A stretch of DNA of 21,909 nt from an uncultured Erysipelotrichaceae bacterium (lineage in GTDB: Bacteria > Bacillota_I > Bacilli_A > Erysipelotrichales > Erysipelotrichaceae), in NCBI GenBank assembly GCA_902795875.1, contig CADBND010000012.1:1-21909 (forward strand). The letters run 5' to 3'. Numbering within the stretch: position 1 is the stretch's first letter; each line of letters starts with the position of its first letter. Both the position numbers and the translations under genes were made by a program. This document shows, piece after piece, positions 13,930-21,909 of this stretch. The notes beneath the pieces are model-generated. The model saw only the letters and a program-made list of their open reading frames with translations, did no database searches and was not told where the DNA came from.

Positions 13930-14384
13930 TCATTCTGATATTTATCATTATTTATTGTGCCTTCGGGACTATAAGATTTGAAAAGATCGATACAGACGAA
14001 ATGAAAACGATAGAAGTGGAGGTCCGTGGAGAATTGGATGATCCAGGTGTATACAGATTACCTCTTGGATCGACATTCAACGATCTCCTTTCTATCGTAC
14101 ATCCCAAAGAAGATGCGGATATCGATACTGTTTCATTATCAGAAAGGCTTTATAACCGGCAATTGATCGTGATCGACCGTAAGAAAGAAGAAAGATTGAT
14201 TTCGATCAATTCGGCAGATATCGATGAACTGATGACATTGCCAGGCATTGGCAGATCAACAGCGGAAAAGATCGTAGAATATCGGAAAAACTGCGGTTCC
14301 TTTCTGAAACTCGAAGACATCATGCTGGTAAAAGGCATAGGACAGGCGAAATATGAAAAGATCAAAGAGCATATCACTCTTTAG
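13914..14384 (+). CDS. comEA: Competence DNA-binding protein ComEA
   Basis: ComEA is the membrane-tethered receptor for double-stranded DNA during transformation. The 156 residues comprise an N-terminal membrane helix (about 4-18), an SLBB-like domain (VEVRGELDDPGVYRLPLGST) and a C-terminal double helix-hairpin-helix. The motifs LPGIG (109-113) and VKGIG (139-143) start from INSADIDELMTLPGIGRSTA. The length is a little under that of the Bacillus protein (205). It overlaps the SpaA-like gene by 16 bases and comEC by 32, so all three are probably translated together. No comEB lies between comEA and comEC. Confidence 0.93.
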   Translation: MYRKLIILIFIIIYCAFGTIRFEKIDTDEMKTIEVEVRGELDDPGVYRLPLGSTFNDLLSIVHPKEDADIDTVSLSERLYNRQLIVIDRKKEERLISINSADIDELMTLPGIGRSTAEKIVEYRKNCGSFLKLEDIMLVKGIGQAKYEKIKEHITL

Positions 14385-16158
14385 GATCTCCTTGTGCCTG
14401 GCGATCTGTTCCTTATCGAAAAGTCCGATCCTTTTGATCCTTTGCTTTCTCTATCTGTTATTTGATTCAAGAAGAAGCGTTCTGTTGTTTTGTTCGCTTC
14501 TTATGCTTTCTTTTTTAATGAGCCGATTTCCGGATATCATTCCGATCGGATTTGTTGATAAAACCGAAAGATCTTACATAACTGTCGATAAGATCTTTTA
14601 TAAAGTCCGGATCGATAAACAAAATGATCTGAATTTCGGTGATATCTTGTATTTCAATATGAAAGGGAACAGGATAGAAAAAGATTCGAATCTTAAGAAA
14701 AACGTCCTTTTTCAATGCGATTCTTATCTTAAGATCCATACGATCCATATAAGGAAAGCGATCGATGACAGGATGGAAAACTATGATCCTTTGACATGTT
14801 CCGCTTTAAAAAGGATCATTTTTGACATTTATCCTTCAGATGAAACGGAGCTTTCCCTGGGATACGGTCTATTCTCCTATTATTTTTTTAAAAGGATCGA
14901 AAGAAATAACAGATTTCTGGCCATGGGAATGATCTTTCTGTTTTCATTTCTGTTTGGTATCAGGATCAAATACTATCTGATCGTCATTGGAATCATATGC
15001 GGGATGAAGAATAAAAACAGGATCGAGGTATTTGCGCTGCAGATCATTTTCCTGTCTTTATTGAATCCTTTTCTTTTTCACAATAACTCTGTATTGCTTA
15101 CTTTGTTGTTTGAAGCTTACGGCATTTTTTCGATCCCTTTTTCATTTCATTCTTATCTTTTGATCCTGTCTTCACTGCTGTTTGGCCAGAGCGATCTTGT
15201 CGATGTATTCTTTTTTAAGCAGTTCGTTTTATTCAAAGCGCTGCTGTTTCTAGCTTCCTCATTGGTACTTGTTTTTCCTGTTCTGTCAGGGACATATGGT
15301 TTACTTATCAGGTTATTCACATATATCGACAGATTCCATCTGAACATCCGCGGAAGCATCTCGTTACCGGGCTTTCTGCTGTTTATGGAAATGACCAGGA
15401 TCATGAAAAATAGAGGAAGATCCGTTGAGGTGATCCTGATATGCATCTGTATCCTTTTGCCTTTGAATGAACCGTTTTTTCAGGTGTCTTTTATTGATGT
15501 AGGACAGGGAGATGCACCGCTGATACGTTATCCTTTTTCTCATTCCTGCATCCTTATCGATACTGGTCCGAAATACAATTATTATTCACTTCAGAAAGAA
15601 CTGTTTAAGAAAGGAATCTATCGGATCGATCATCTGATAATTACACATAACGATTCCGATCATAACGGGAATGTCTCTGCCTTGCTAAAGGATTTTGATG
15701 TAAAAGATATCGTCGAGAAGGGGAGAGATATTGAATATCGGGATCTATTGTTCAAATTCTATGATCTTGGCTTATTTGATAATGACAATGATAACTCGCT
15801 TGTCTATTCCCTCGAAGTGAATGGTAAAACTTTTTTATTCACAGGAGATATTTCCAGAAATGCCGAAAGGATCCTGATTATGCGATACGGACCATTAAAT
15901 GTCGATGTATTGAAAGTTGGTCATCACGGTTCTTCTTCATCTTCTTCTGAACTGTTTATTTCGGAGATCCTGCCGGAAGTGGCATCGATCTCAACTTCAG
16001 GAATGTATGATCATCCGCACAAAGAAGTACTGGAAATATTGGACCGGTATTTGGTCAGATATTATGTCACTGCCCGTTCGGGTACGATAAGTATATATAT
16101 GCTTTCAGGTATTTCGTTTGTAAGAACCTCAAAAAACGAATTTGCTATAATGAGATAG
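14353..16158 (+). CDS. comEC: DNA internalization channel ComEC/Rec2
   Basis: ComEC forms the membrane channel that brings single-stranded DNA into the cell. The 601-residue protein is shorter than the usual 700-800. It has N-terminal membrane helices, a short OB-like part (YITVDKIFYKVRID), a further set of helices (about 185-370) and a C-terminal metallo-beta-lactamase-like domain. That domain shows DVGQGD at 382-387, THNDSDH (H432, D434, D436, H437) and the HHG motif at 524-526, so the metal-binding residues for a nuclease are kept. ATG 14353 lies inside comEA. TTG 14392, after AGGA, is an alternative start. A run of six serines follows HHG. Confidence 0.93.
   Translation: MKRSKSISLFRISLCLAICSLSKSPILLILCFLYLLFDSRRSVLLFCSLLMLSFLMSRFPDIIPIGFVDKTERSYITVDKIFYKVRIDKQNDLNFGDILYFNMKGNRIEKDSNLKKNVLFQCDSYLKIHTIHIRKAIDDRMENYDPLTCSALKRIIFDIYPSDETELSLGYGLFSYYFFKRIERNNRFLAMGMIFLFSFLFGIRIKYYLIVIGIICGMKNKNRIEVFALQIIFLSLLNPFLFHNNSVLLTLLFEAYGIFSIPFSFHSYLLILSSLLFGQSDLVDVFFFKQFVLFKALLFLASSLVLVFPVLSGTYGLLIRLFTYIDRFHLNIRGSISLPGFLLFMEMTRIMKNRGRSVEVILICICILLPLNEPFFQVSFIDVGQGDAPLIRYPFSHSCILIDTGPKYNYYSLQKELFKKGIYRIDHLIITHNDSDHNGNVSALLKDFDVKDIVEKGRDIEYRDLLFKFYDLGLFDNDNDNSLVYSLEVNGKTFLFTGDISRNAERILIMRYGPLNVDVLKVGHHGSSSSSSELFISEILPEVASISTSGMYDHPHKEVLEILDRYLVRYYVTARSGTISIYMLSGISFVRTSKNEFAIMR
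16143..16151 (+). promoter_or_regulatory. Extended -10 element before holA
   Basis: TGCTATAAT, a perfect extended -10, lies in the last codons of comEC, seven bases before the holA ATG. Initiation would fall on or next to that ATG. It may instead be coincidence from the codons for Ala-Ile-Met. Confidence 0.4.
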
Positions 16159-17103
16159 ATGATATATATCATACAGGGTCAGGAAGAATTCTTTATTCGA
16201 GAAAAGATCACCAACATCATAAAAGAAAACGAAGGAGAGGTCTCCCGTTTTGACGGGTCTTCGAAGGATTTTTCTATCGATTCCATGCTGGAAAGCTGTC
16301 AAGGGAACACTCTGTTTTCATCTGCTTCTATCGTGCTTGTTGATCAACCTTACTTTCTAATCAAAAAAACGGATGATAAGGAATTGGAAAGGTTATACAG
16401 ATATGTAGATGAACCCGTCTATGATACTCAGCTCATCTTTTTTACCTATCTGAATAACTTCAATCAAAAGCTGAAAGCATATAAAAAGATCTCTTCCAAT
16501 GCCCAGATCATAACATTGAATCCACTGGATCAGAAGAATTTCAACAACTATGTATCTTCAAGGATCTCGGAAGAAGGTCTGAAACTTGATAGAGACAGCA
16601 TCTTTCTTCTGAATTCCATGTGCAAAAGAGATTCCGGTCTTTTGAATCGGAATATCGAACTGCTGAAACTCTACCCTGATAAGATCGACCAGAAAGTCAT
16701 CTTAAGACTATGCACAACTTCCGATGAAAATGACAATTTTGAACTGATCAATTCTTTTACGGATAAAGATGTCTCAAGAGCGATCTCCGTTGAAAGAAAG
16801 ATGCTTTCGCAAAACGGTAGTGCCTTAAGTGTGATCGGTCTTCTGGCGAATCAGCTTCGTTTCCTTTATCAGATCGCTTATTACAAAGATCTGGGGAAAC
16901 GGTCTAATGAGATCATGGAACTTGCGGGGATCACGGATTATCGATTAAGAAAAGCCAATGAAGCTTTGGAAAAACTGGATATGGAAGAGATCATGCGTCT
17001 TCTTCATCAACTTTCCGATCTCGATGTCAAATGCAAGTCTGATTCTTCCATTCCGGAAAATACGCGTTTTGAAATGTTTATTCTCAAACTCTTGAAAGGA
17101 TGA
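16159..17103 (+). CDS. holA: DNA polymerase III subunit delta
   Basis: The delta subunit of the clamp loader opens the beta sliding clamp. The 314-residue protein begins MIYIIQGQEEFFIREKITNI, the usual HolA opening. It continues with FDGSSKDFSIDSMLESCQGN, TLFSSASIVLVDQP and a C-terminal segment with NGSALSVIGLLANQLRFLYQ and VKCKSDSSIPENTRFEMFIL, all typical. The ATG follows the comEC stop with no gap (TAGATG) and has no Shine-Dalgarno sequence. The comEC-holA order is the Bacillus one, although rpsT, often next, is absent. Confidence 0.95.
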   Translation: MIYIIQGQEEFFIREKITNIIKENEGEVSRFDGSSKDFSIDSMLESCQGNTLFSSASIVLVDQPYFLIKKTDDKELERLYRYVDEPVYDTQLIFFTYLNNFNQKLKAYKKISSNAQIITLNPLDQKNFNNYVSSRISEEGLKLDRDSIFLLNSMCKRDSGLLNRNIELLKLYPDKIDQKVILRLCTTSDENDNFELINSFTDKDVSRAISVERKMLSQNGSALSVIGLLANQLRFLYQIAYYKDLGKRSNEIMELAGITDYRLRKANEALEKLDMEEIMRLLHQLSDLDVKCKSDSSIPENTRFEMFILKLLKG

Positions 17104-17107
17104 TTCT

Positions 17108-18286
17108 ATGCAGGCTATCAAACAGCTTTACAGGATCGGACACGGTCCATCAAGTTCCCATACGATCGCACCATACCGTATCGTAAAAGCGTATCGCGAT
17201 CATTTTCCTCAATGTAAAAGATACAGGATCGAATTAGGCGGTTCACTGGCACTTACTGCGAAAGGACATGGTACGCTTAAGATCATCGAAGAAGCTTTGG
17301 ATACAAAGGATATCGATTTTGTTTTTGATCATGACAACAAGGAGAATGATCTTTTCATACAAGGATTTAACGAAGAGGAAGAGATCCCGCTCTGGCATGG
17401 AAGATCCCTGGGTGGCGGCGCAGCCAGAATACTGGAATTCGATCTCGGTGATGAGGATGAAGTATATGAGGAAAACTCTTTCGATCAGATAAAAGAATAC
17501 TTGAAGAAAAACGATACAGATCTTCTATCGTATGCCTATTCGCATGAACCTGACCTCAAGGAACATCTGAAAAAATGCCTGGAAGTAATGTTTTCAACCG
17601 TACAGAGAGGTCTGAATGAGGAAGGACTTTTGAATGAACCACTCAATTATTATCGTATCGCCAAAAAATTATATGAAAAGGCGAAAGAAAGAAAAGATTA
17701 TCTGATTGCCTATTCTTATGCGACATGTGAAGAAAATGCGGCAGGAGGTATGATGTGTACGGCTCCGACACTTGGAGCATGTGGTATCCTTACCTCGCTT
17801 ATGTATTATCTTCGTTTCAATGAATCTTACGACATGGACAGATTATGTGATCTTCTTACGATAGCAGGGATCTTCGGCAACTGCATCAAAAGGAATGCCT
17901 CCATCGCCGGATCGACCGGGGGCTGTCAGGCTGAAGTCGGTACTGCTTGCGCAATGGCTTCCGCTGCTTTGGCTTACGACCAGGGTGGCGCCCTGCAAAC
18001 GATCGAATATGCTGCAGAAATGGGCGTGGAACACTTTCTCGGATTGACTTGCGATCCGGTGCTGGGATTTGTGATCATTCCCTGTATCGAAAGAAATGCG
18101 ATCAGTATCCTGCGCTCTTACGACTGCGCTTATCTGGCAAAACAGTTTCACAATATCAAGACAAATACCATCAGTTTCGACTCTGTCGTTCATGCGATGA
18201 ACTATACAGGAAACAAACTGGCTATCGAGTTGAAGGAGACTTCCTTAGGCGGCCTTTCTTTGGAGTACAAACATGAAAAACGTTGA
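17108..18286 (+). CDS. sdaA: Iron-sulfur L-serine dehydratase, single chain
   Basis: This enzyme converts L-serine to pyruvate and ammonia with a catalytic 4Fe-4S cluster. The 392-residue chain joins a short beta domain (GPSSSHT at 13-19, GRSLGGGAARI) to a catalytic alpha domain (CEENAAGGMMCTAPTLGACG). C273 (STGGCQAEVG), C315 and C326 (CDPVLGFVIIPC) have the 42- and 11-residue spacing of the E. coli cluster ligands C343, C385 and C396. It is shorter than E. coli SdaA (454). The C-terminus (SLEYKHEKR) has no cysteine, unlike type II enzymes with a terminal Cys ligand. AAAGGA at 17095-17100 precedes the ATG, four bases after holA. It overlaps the U32 gene by 14 bases. Confidence 0.93.
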   Translation: MQAIKQLYRIGHGPSSSHTIAPYRIVKAYRDHFPQCKRYRIELGGSLALTAKGHGTLKIIEEALDTKDIDFVFDHDNKENDLFIQGFNEEEEIPLWHGRSLGGGAARILEFDLGDEDEVYEENSFDQIKEYLKKNDTDLLSYAYSHEPDLKEHLKKCLEVMFSTVQRGLNEEGLLNEPLNYYRIAKKLYEKAKERKDYLIAYSYATCEENAAGGMMCTAPTLGACGILTSLMYYLRFNESYDMDRLCDLLTIAGIFGNCIKRNASIAGSTGGCQAEVGTACAMASAALAYDQGGALQTIEYAAEMGVEHFLGLTCDPVLGFVIIPCIERNAISILRSYDCAYLAKQFHNIKTNTISFDSVVHAMNYTGNKLAIELKETSLGGLSLEYKHEKR

Positions 18287-20330
18287 GTTGCTTGCGCCGG
18301 CAGGGAACTTCGAATGCCTGAAAGCTGCTGTAAACAACGGAGCCAACGCCGTCTATCTTGGATCTAAGAACTTCTCTGCCAGGGCATTTGCCGGGAATTT
18401 CGATCATGATGAACTGATCGAAGCAGTGCGCTATGCCCATCTGCACGATGTTCGCGTCTTCGTTACGATCAATACCTTACTGAATGAAAAGGAGTTTGAC
18501 AATGCGGTCAAACTGGCAGAACAATGTTACAAATGTGATGTAGACGCATTGTTGATACAGGATCTCGGCCTTTTCTATGAACTGAAAAAGAGATATCCGG
18601 ACTTCGAACTTCATTGTTCGACGCAGATGCATGTACATAATCTTGAAGGAGTAAGGACGGCTAAGAGATTAGGATTTAAACGAGTCGTTCTTGCAAGGGA
18701 ATCCGATCTGTCTTTGATCAGACAGGCGTGTAAGGAAGGGATCGAGATCGAGACTTTCGTTCACGGTGCCTTATGCGTATCTTATTCCGGTCAATGTCTG
18801 ATGTCCTCAGCAACCAAGAAGCGTTCTGCAAATAAGGGAATGTGCGCACAATGCTGCCGTCTGCGCTACGAATTGCTCGATTCGGATTCTAAGAAAGTGA
18901 AAACAGATACGGATTATCTTCTTTCACCGAAAGACATGTTTTTACTGAATGATATTCCTTCATTGGTCGATTCGGGCGTATCTTCCTTTAAGATCGAAGG
19001 CAGAATGAAATCTCCGGCATATGTAGGATATGTCACTTCACTCTATCGTAAGGCGATCGATTCTCATCTTGAAGGAAGGACTTTTTCGATCGATGAAGAA
19101 CAGCTTTCAAATCTGAAAGTCTTATTCAACAGAAATTTCACGAACGACCTTCTTTATGACAGAAATGATCTTTTCGGTCAGAAGACTCCAAACCATCTGG
19201 GGATCGAGATCGGAAAGGTCATAGATCATAAGAAAAACCTGACTTATATCCGTTTGAACAGGGAATTGAATCAATTCGATGGGATCCGGATAGGAGACGA
19301 AGGCTTTATCGTCAATCGGCTCTATGTAAATGATCTTCTGGTTTCAACTGCAAAAGAGGGCCAGGTCTGTGCTGTAGAATGCGAGAAGAGAGTATACGGA
19401 ATAGTATTTAAGACACAGGACCATCTCCTTGAAAAGAAGATCCTGGAAACAACTGAAAAGAAAGTTCCGCTCGACTTGGAAGTCTTTCTCTACCCTCATA
19501 ATAAAGTCAGGACGATCCTGAAACATAATGACCAGATATTTGAATACATTTCTGATATCGAAGCGCAGGAAGCCTTAAAAACACCATTAAATGAGGATTC
19601 CGTCACAAAACAGTTCTCCAGGCTGAATGATACGGTCTATTATCCGGAAAAGATAAGCGTCCATACCGATAATGCTTTTCTTCCTGTGTCTATGTTGAAC
19701 AGGATCAGAAGGGAAGCGATCGAAGCGTTTGATGAATACAGGATTGCTTCTTTTAAAAGGTCTCCAATGCCGTGTGTTTTTTCTCAGATCGAAGTCAGAA
19801 ACGATCACGATGGCGCTATGTTGCAGGAAAATGACACGATCATTATGGACGATAAAGTATTTCCGATAAACTATGTGATCAATCCCGATTCCGAATACAT
19901 CTTGAATGATAGGGCAGTCATTTGTGAGTTTGGCGGTCTTATGAAAGATTATAAAGAGAAGATCGCTTATTATACATTAAATTGTTGCAACTCACATACG
20001 TATGAATTTCTTCAGAGAATGGGATTTCAGTATATCGTTCTTTCTTCAGAACTTCACAAAAACGAGATCTCTGATCTGATCGATTCCTATGAAAAGCGTT
20101 TTGAAAGAAAGATCAGACCCTATGTATTTATGAAAGGGGATCGTGTACTGATGTATATCAAGAGCGATCCTTTCGGTAAATATTTGATCAGCGAAAAAGG
20201 GTATTCTCTTTCGGATGGAAACAATATCTATAAGATCAAAAAACACGGTGATATAACGGAACTGATCGAAGAAGGGCACACGTGTGATACCGGAGATCTT
20301 GATGTCCTTCCTCTGACGGTAAAACTCTAG
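18273..20330 (+). CDS. U32 family protein, RlhA-like (23S rRNA hydroxylation type)
   Basis: The 685-residue protein begins MKNVELLAPAGNFECLKAAV, the classic U32 opening. It has the U32 barrel (AVYLGSKNFSARAF, FVTINTLLNE, HCSTQMHVHN) and the cysteine set C168, C175, C191 and C195 (GALCVSYSGQC, CAQCCRL), which in related proteins binds an iron-sulfur cluster. FKIEGRMKSPAYVGYVTSLY is also conserved. Its length and added C-terminal region (about 300-685) suit the long RlhA/YdcP type, which in E. coli hydroxylates C2501 of 23S rRNA, rather than the shorter TrhP type. The usual annotation 'collagenase-like peptidase' is probably misleading. C194 makes CAQCC where CAQPC is more common. GGAG at 18262-18265 sets the start. 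Confidence 0.87.
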   Translation: MKNVELLAPAGNFECLKAAVNNGANAVYLGSKNFSARAFAGNFDHDELIEAVRYAHLHDVRVFVTINTLLNEKEFDNAVKLAEQCYKCDVDALLIQDLGLFYELKKRYPDFELHCSTQMHVHNLEGVRTAKRLGFKRVVLARESDLSLIRQACKEGIEIETFVHGALCVSYSGQCLMSSATKKRSANKGMCAQCCRLRYELLDSDSKKVKTDTDYLLSPKDMFLLNDIPSLVDSGVSSFKIEGRMKSPAYVGYVTSLYRKAIDSHLEGRTFSIDEEQLSNLKVLFNRNFTNDLLYDRNDLFGQKTPNHLGIEIGKVIDHKKNLTYIRLNRELNQFDGIRIGDEGFIVNRLYVNDLLVSTAKEGQVCAVECEKRVYGIVFKTQDHLLEKKILETTEKKVPLDLEVFLYPHNKVRTILKHNDQIFEYISDIEAQEALKTPLNEDSVTKQFSRLNDTVYYPEKISVHTDNAFLPVSMLNRIRREAIEAFDEYRIASFKRSPMPCVFSQIEVRNDHDGAMLQENDTIIMDDKVFPINYVINPDSEYILNDRAVICEFGGLMKDYKEKIAYYTLNCCNSHTYEFLQRMGFQYIVLSSELHKNEISDLIDSYEKRFERKIRPYVFMKGDRVLMYIKSDPFGKYLISEKGYSLSDGNNIYKIKKHGDITELIEEGHTCDTGDLDVLPLTVKL

Positions 20331-20375
20331 ATATTTCAGTTTTGTTTCAATTTATATTACTGTATGAACTGGAAG

Positions 20376-20381
20376 TATAAT
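20376..20381 (+). promoter_or_regulatory. Possible -10 for the membrane C11 peptidase gene
   Basis: TATAAT occurs 38 bases before the ATG in the 89-base gap after the U32 gene. No good -35 or terminator hairpin is visible in this gap. Confidence 0.35.
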
Positions 20382-20419
20382 GGTTCTGTTGAATAGAAAA
20401 GATAAGACGGGTCGCTATT

Positions 20420-21909
20420 ATGTTATTCATTTATTATTTGCTTAAACCACAGGTTTGGATCTTTCCGTGGATCATTCAGGTCATCGTCTATTTCAGGCTT
20501 TTGCCGAAAATGGATCTTGACCGCCGTTATGCCTTTCTTCCGTTTTTAGCTGAAGAAAGACTGTCAAAAAGGCTATATAAGTATAAGACATATTATCTGC
20601 ATGTCTTTGTTCTGACAGGGATCATGCTCGGAGGAGGCTTGTATCTGCGCTATACACGTAGTGGAGCTAATGGCAAGATCATCGGATTGATCTTTACTCT
20701 GATCGCAATGCTGATCTATTGGCTGTTTCAAAGGGGCCTGTACTGGAATATCGCCAAGACTTTCAATAAAGGTTTCCTATACAAGATCTTTACGATGATG
20801 TTCCCGATGATCTCGCTGTTCATCCTTGGAGGCCGAAATAACTATTTCTACGGTTACCCGGAACACAAATATATCATTCAAAACAAACCTTTGCGCTATA
20901 TCGTTCTGGCAGCTGGTGAATTACTGTTTATTGGTTCGGCGATCGGAATTTTTTACGGTGTTTCCTTTCTTTCGACAGCACTGTTCCCGCCTAGATTCAT
21001 GGTCGAGATGGACCTGATTGAAAAAAGAGATAAGATCAGCGGCCTTGTGGGTGATGGGCGTGTGATATCCCGGGAAGATATGCTGGGTAATGATAAACAA
21101 AAACTGGATGACCTGTATACGGGACGTGACCTTTATTTCCCCGATCACAGTTCCGATAGATCTGTTGTCGTCCTGGAATACATCATCGGTTCCAACCTTG
21201 AAGATAACCGCGGTCTGGCCAGTTATAACATTGAACAGATGAAAGATGCGACCAAGCAGGGCGATGCTTTGAAATTCATCGTCCAAGCTGGTGGTTCTTA
21301 TCGCTGGTTCACATCAGGCATCAAGGACGAAACGGTCGGACGTTATGCAATCGCAGACGGTAAACTTGAAATGGTACAGGAATTGAACAGCAATATGTGC
21401 ATGTCTGATCCGAACGAACTGTATGAATTCCTTAACTGGGCGAAAAACGCATATCCGGCTGACCGTTATATTCTTGTTTTGTGGGATCATGGAGGCGGTC
21501 TCTCCGCCGGTTATGGCCAGGATGAACTGAATAAGCGAGAAGATAATACTTTGGGTACAATGATGGTCAATGAGTTTGTCGATGCGATCAAAAAGGCGGA
21601 TATGAAGTTTGACATGATCGGTTTCGATGCTTGTCTGATGCAGGATATCGAGATCGCCAAAGCTCTTGAACCGTACGCCGATTATTATCTGGCTTCTGAA
21701 GAATCGGAAAGCGGTGATGGCTGGTACTATACTTCTGCCTTTGGTATGTTGGCAAAAGACCCGACAGTATCGACTGCAGATTTCGGAAAGGAGATCATCT
21801 CTTCCTTTGACCTGTATAATGCTATCCGGAAAAAGGGCGAAGCCGATACTGGTTCTACGTTGTCTCTGATCGATCTTTCCCGGATCGATATGGCTTATAG
21901 CGCTCTGGA
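20420..21909 (+). CDS. Multi-pass membrane protein fused to a clostripain (C11) peptidase domain, 3' end beyond the window
   Basis: The frame is open from ATG 20420 to the window edge (496 codons so far). Hydrophobic segments lie near residues 8-27, 60-79, 85-104, 121-138 and 161-185, the last before a linker to residue 248. From about 249 the sequence is clostripain-like: VVVLEYIIGSNLEDN, ILVLWDHGGGLSAGYG with His357, MIGFDACLMQDIEIAKAL with Cys405, then YYLASEESESGDGWYY. This His-Cys dyad with about 48-residue spacing is the C11 catalytic pair. Members usually cleave after Arg or Lys and are often self-activating. Most known ones are secreted and lack a membrane bundle. The positive residues between helices 1 and 2 leave the side of the membrane uncertain. 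The ribosome-binding site (GACGGG) is weak. An in-frame TAA lies just upstream, at 20402-20404. Confidence 0.85.
   Translation, partial: MLFIYYLLKPQVWIFPWIIQVIVYFRLLPKMDLDRRYAFLPFLAEERLSKRLYKYKTYYLHVFVLTGIMLGGGLYLRYTRSGANGKIIGLIFTLIAMLIYWLFQRGLYWNIAKTFNKGFLYKIFTMMFPMISLFILGGRNNYFYGYPEHKYIIQNKPLRYIVLAAGELLFIGSAIGIFYGVSFLSTALFPPRFMVEMDLIEKRDKISGLVGDGRVISREDMLGNDKQKLDDLYTGRDLYFPDHSSDRSVVVLEYIIGSNLEDNRGLASYNIEQMKDATKQGDALKFIVQAGGSYRWFTSGIKDETVGRYAIADGKLEMVQELNSNMCMSDPNELYEFLNWAKNAYPADRYILVLWDHGGGLSAGYGQDELNKREDNTLGTMMVNEFVDAIKKADMKFDMIGFDACLMQDIEIAKALEPYADYYLASEESESGDGWYYTSAFGMLAKDPTVSTADFGKEIISSFDLYNAIRKKGEADTGSTLSLIDLSRIDMAYSAL

Noticed and set aside
13900..13935. Programmed frameshift joining the SpaA-like protein to comEA
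   Set aside because: The overlap CCTAAAACATG is not a standard slippery heptamer, comEA has a normal start and membrane helix, and simple coupled translation explains the layout.
15931..15948. TCT-type repeat in comEC as a phase-variation tract
   Set aside because: The units are three bases, interrupted by TCA and coding serine in frame, so slippage would not switch the gene off.

Overview
The window reads as a chromosomal housekeeping segment of a moderately AT-rich, Gram-positive bacterium of the Firmicutes. The signs are T-box leaders in front of two aminoacyl-tRNA synthetase genes, a Spx-type regulator, IreB, RecD2 and ComEA/ComEC. Tryptophan is written TGG and TGA is used as a stop, so the standard bacterial code applies and this is not a mollicute. 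Reduced gene order and compact proteins suggest an Erysipelotrichia-like gut or oral lineage, but that placement is inference from protein flavour.

Layout. Positions 1-205 hold the tail of a probable rmuC, ending in a hairpin terminator shared with the convergent trpS (215-1204, minus). trpS is preceded by a tryptophan T-box. Divergent from it run spx, mnmA, recD2 and an ECF-transporter S component (1477-5707), all overlapping. An alanine T-box then controls alaS (5946-8561), followed by ireB, a UPF0473 gene, mltG, udk and greA (to 11453). This is the Bacillus-like mnmA-recD2-alaS-ireB-ruvX-UPF0473-mltG-udk-greA neighbourhood with pieces missing, most notably ruvX.

After greA come two unfamiliar surface-type genes: a membrane-anchored 202-residue protein with an Ig-like C-terminus, and a 590-residue protein with two SpaA/Cna-B-like domains. 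The second overlaps comEA. Then follow comEC, holA, a single-chain iron-sulfur L-serine dehydratase (sdaA) and a U32/RlhA-like protein (to 20330). The window ends inside a gene coding a multi-pass membrane segment fused to a clostripain (C11) peptidase domain.

How the genes work together. The first half covers translation (trpS, alaS, tRNA thiolation by MnmA), redox stress (Spx), repair (RecD2, RmuC) and envelope control (IreB, MltG). The second half couples a DNA-uptake pair (ComEA/ComEC) to a predicted isopeptide-stabilised surface protein and the clamp-loader subunit HolA. Most plus-strand genes touch or overlap, so long co-transcripts are likely, broken by T-box terminators, a hairpin after ireB and a terminator after greA.

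Points most worth a second look: the SpaA-like protein translationally coupled to comEA; the membrane-embedded C11 peptidase; the missing ruvX with a possible four-codon remnant; apparent leaderless promoters at spx and holA; and the greA terminator whose loop seems to carry the next gene's ribosome-binding site. No tRNA, rRNA, CRISPR array, insertion sequence or prophage gene was seen.
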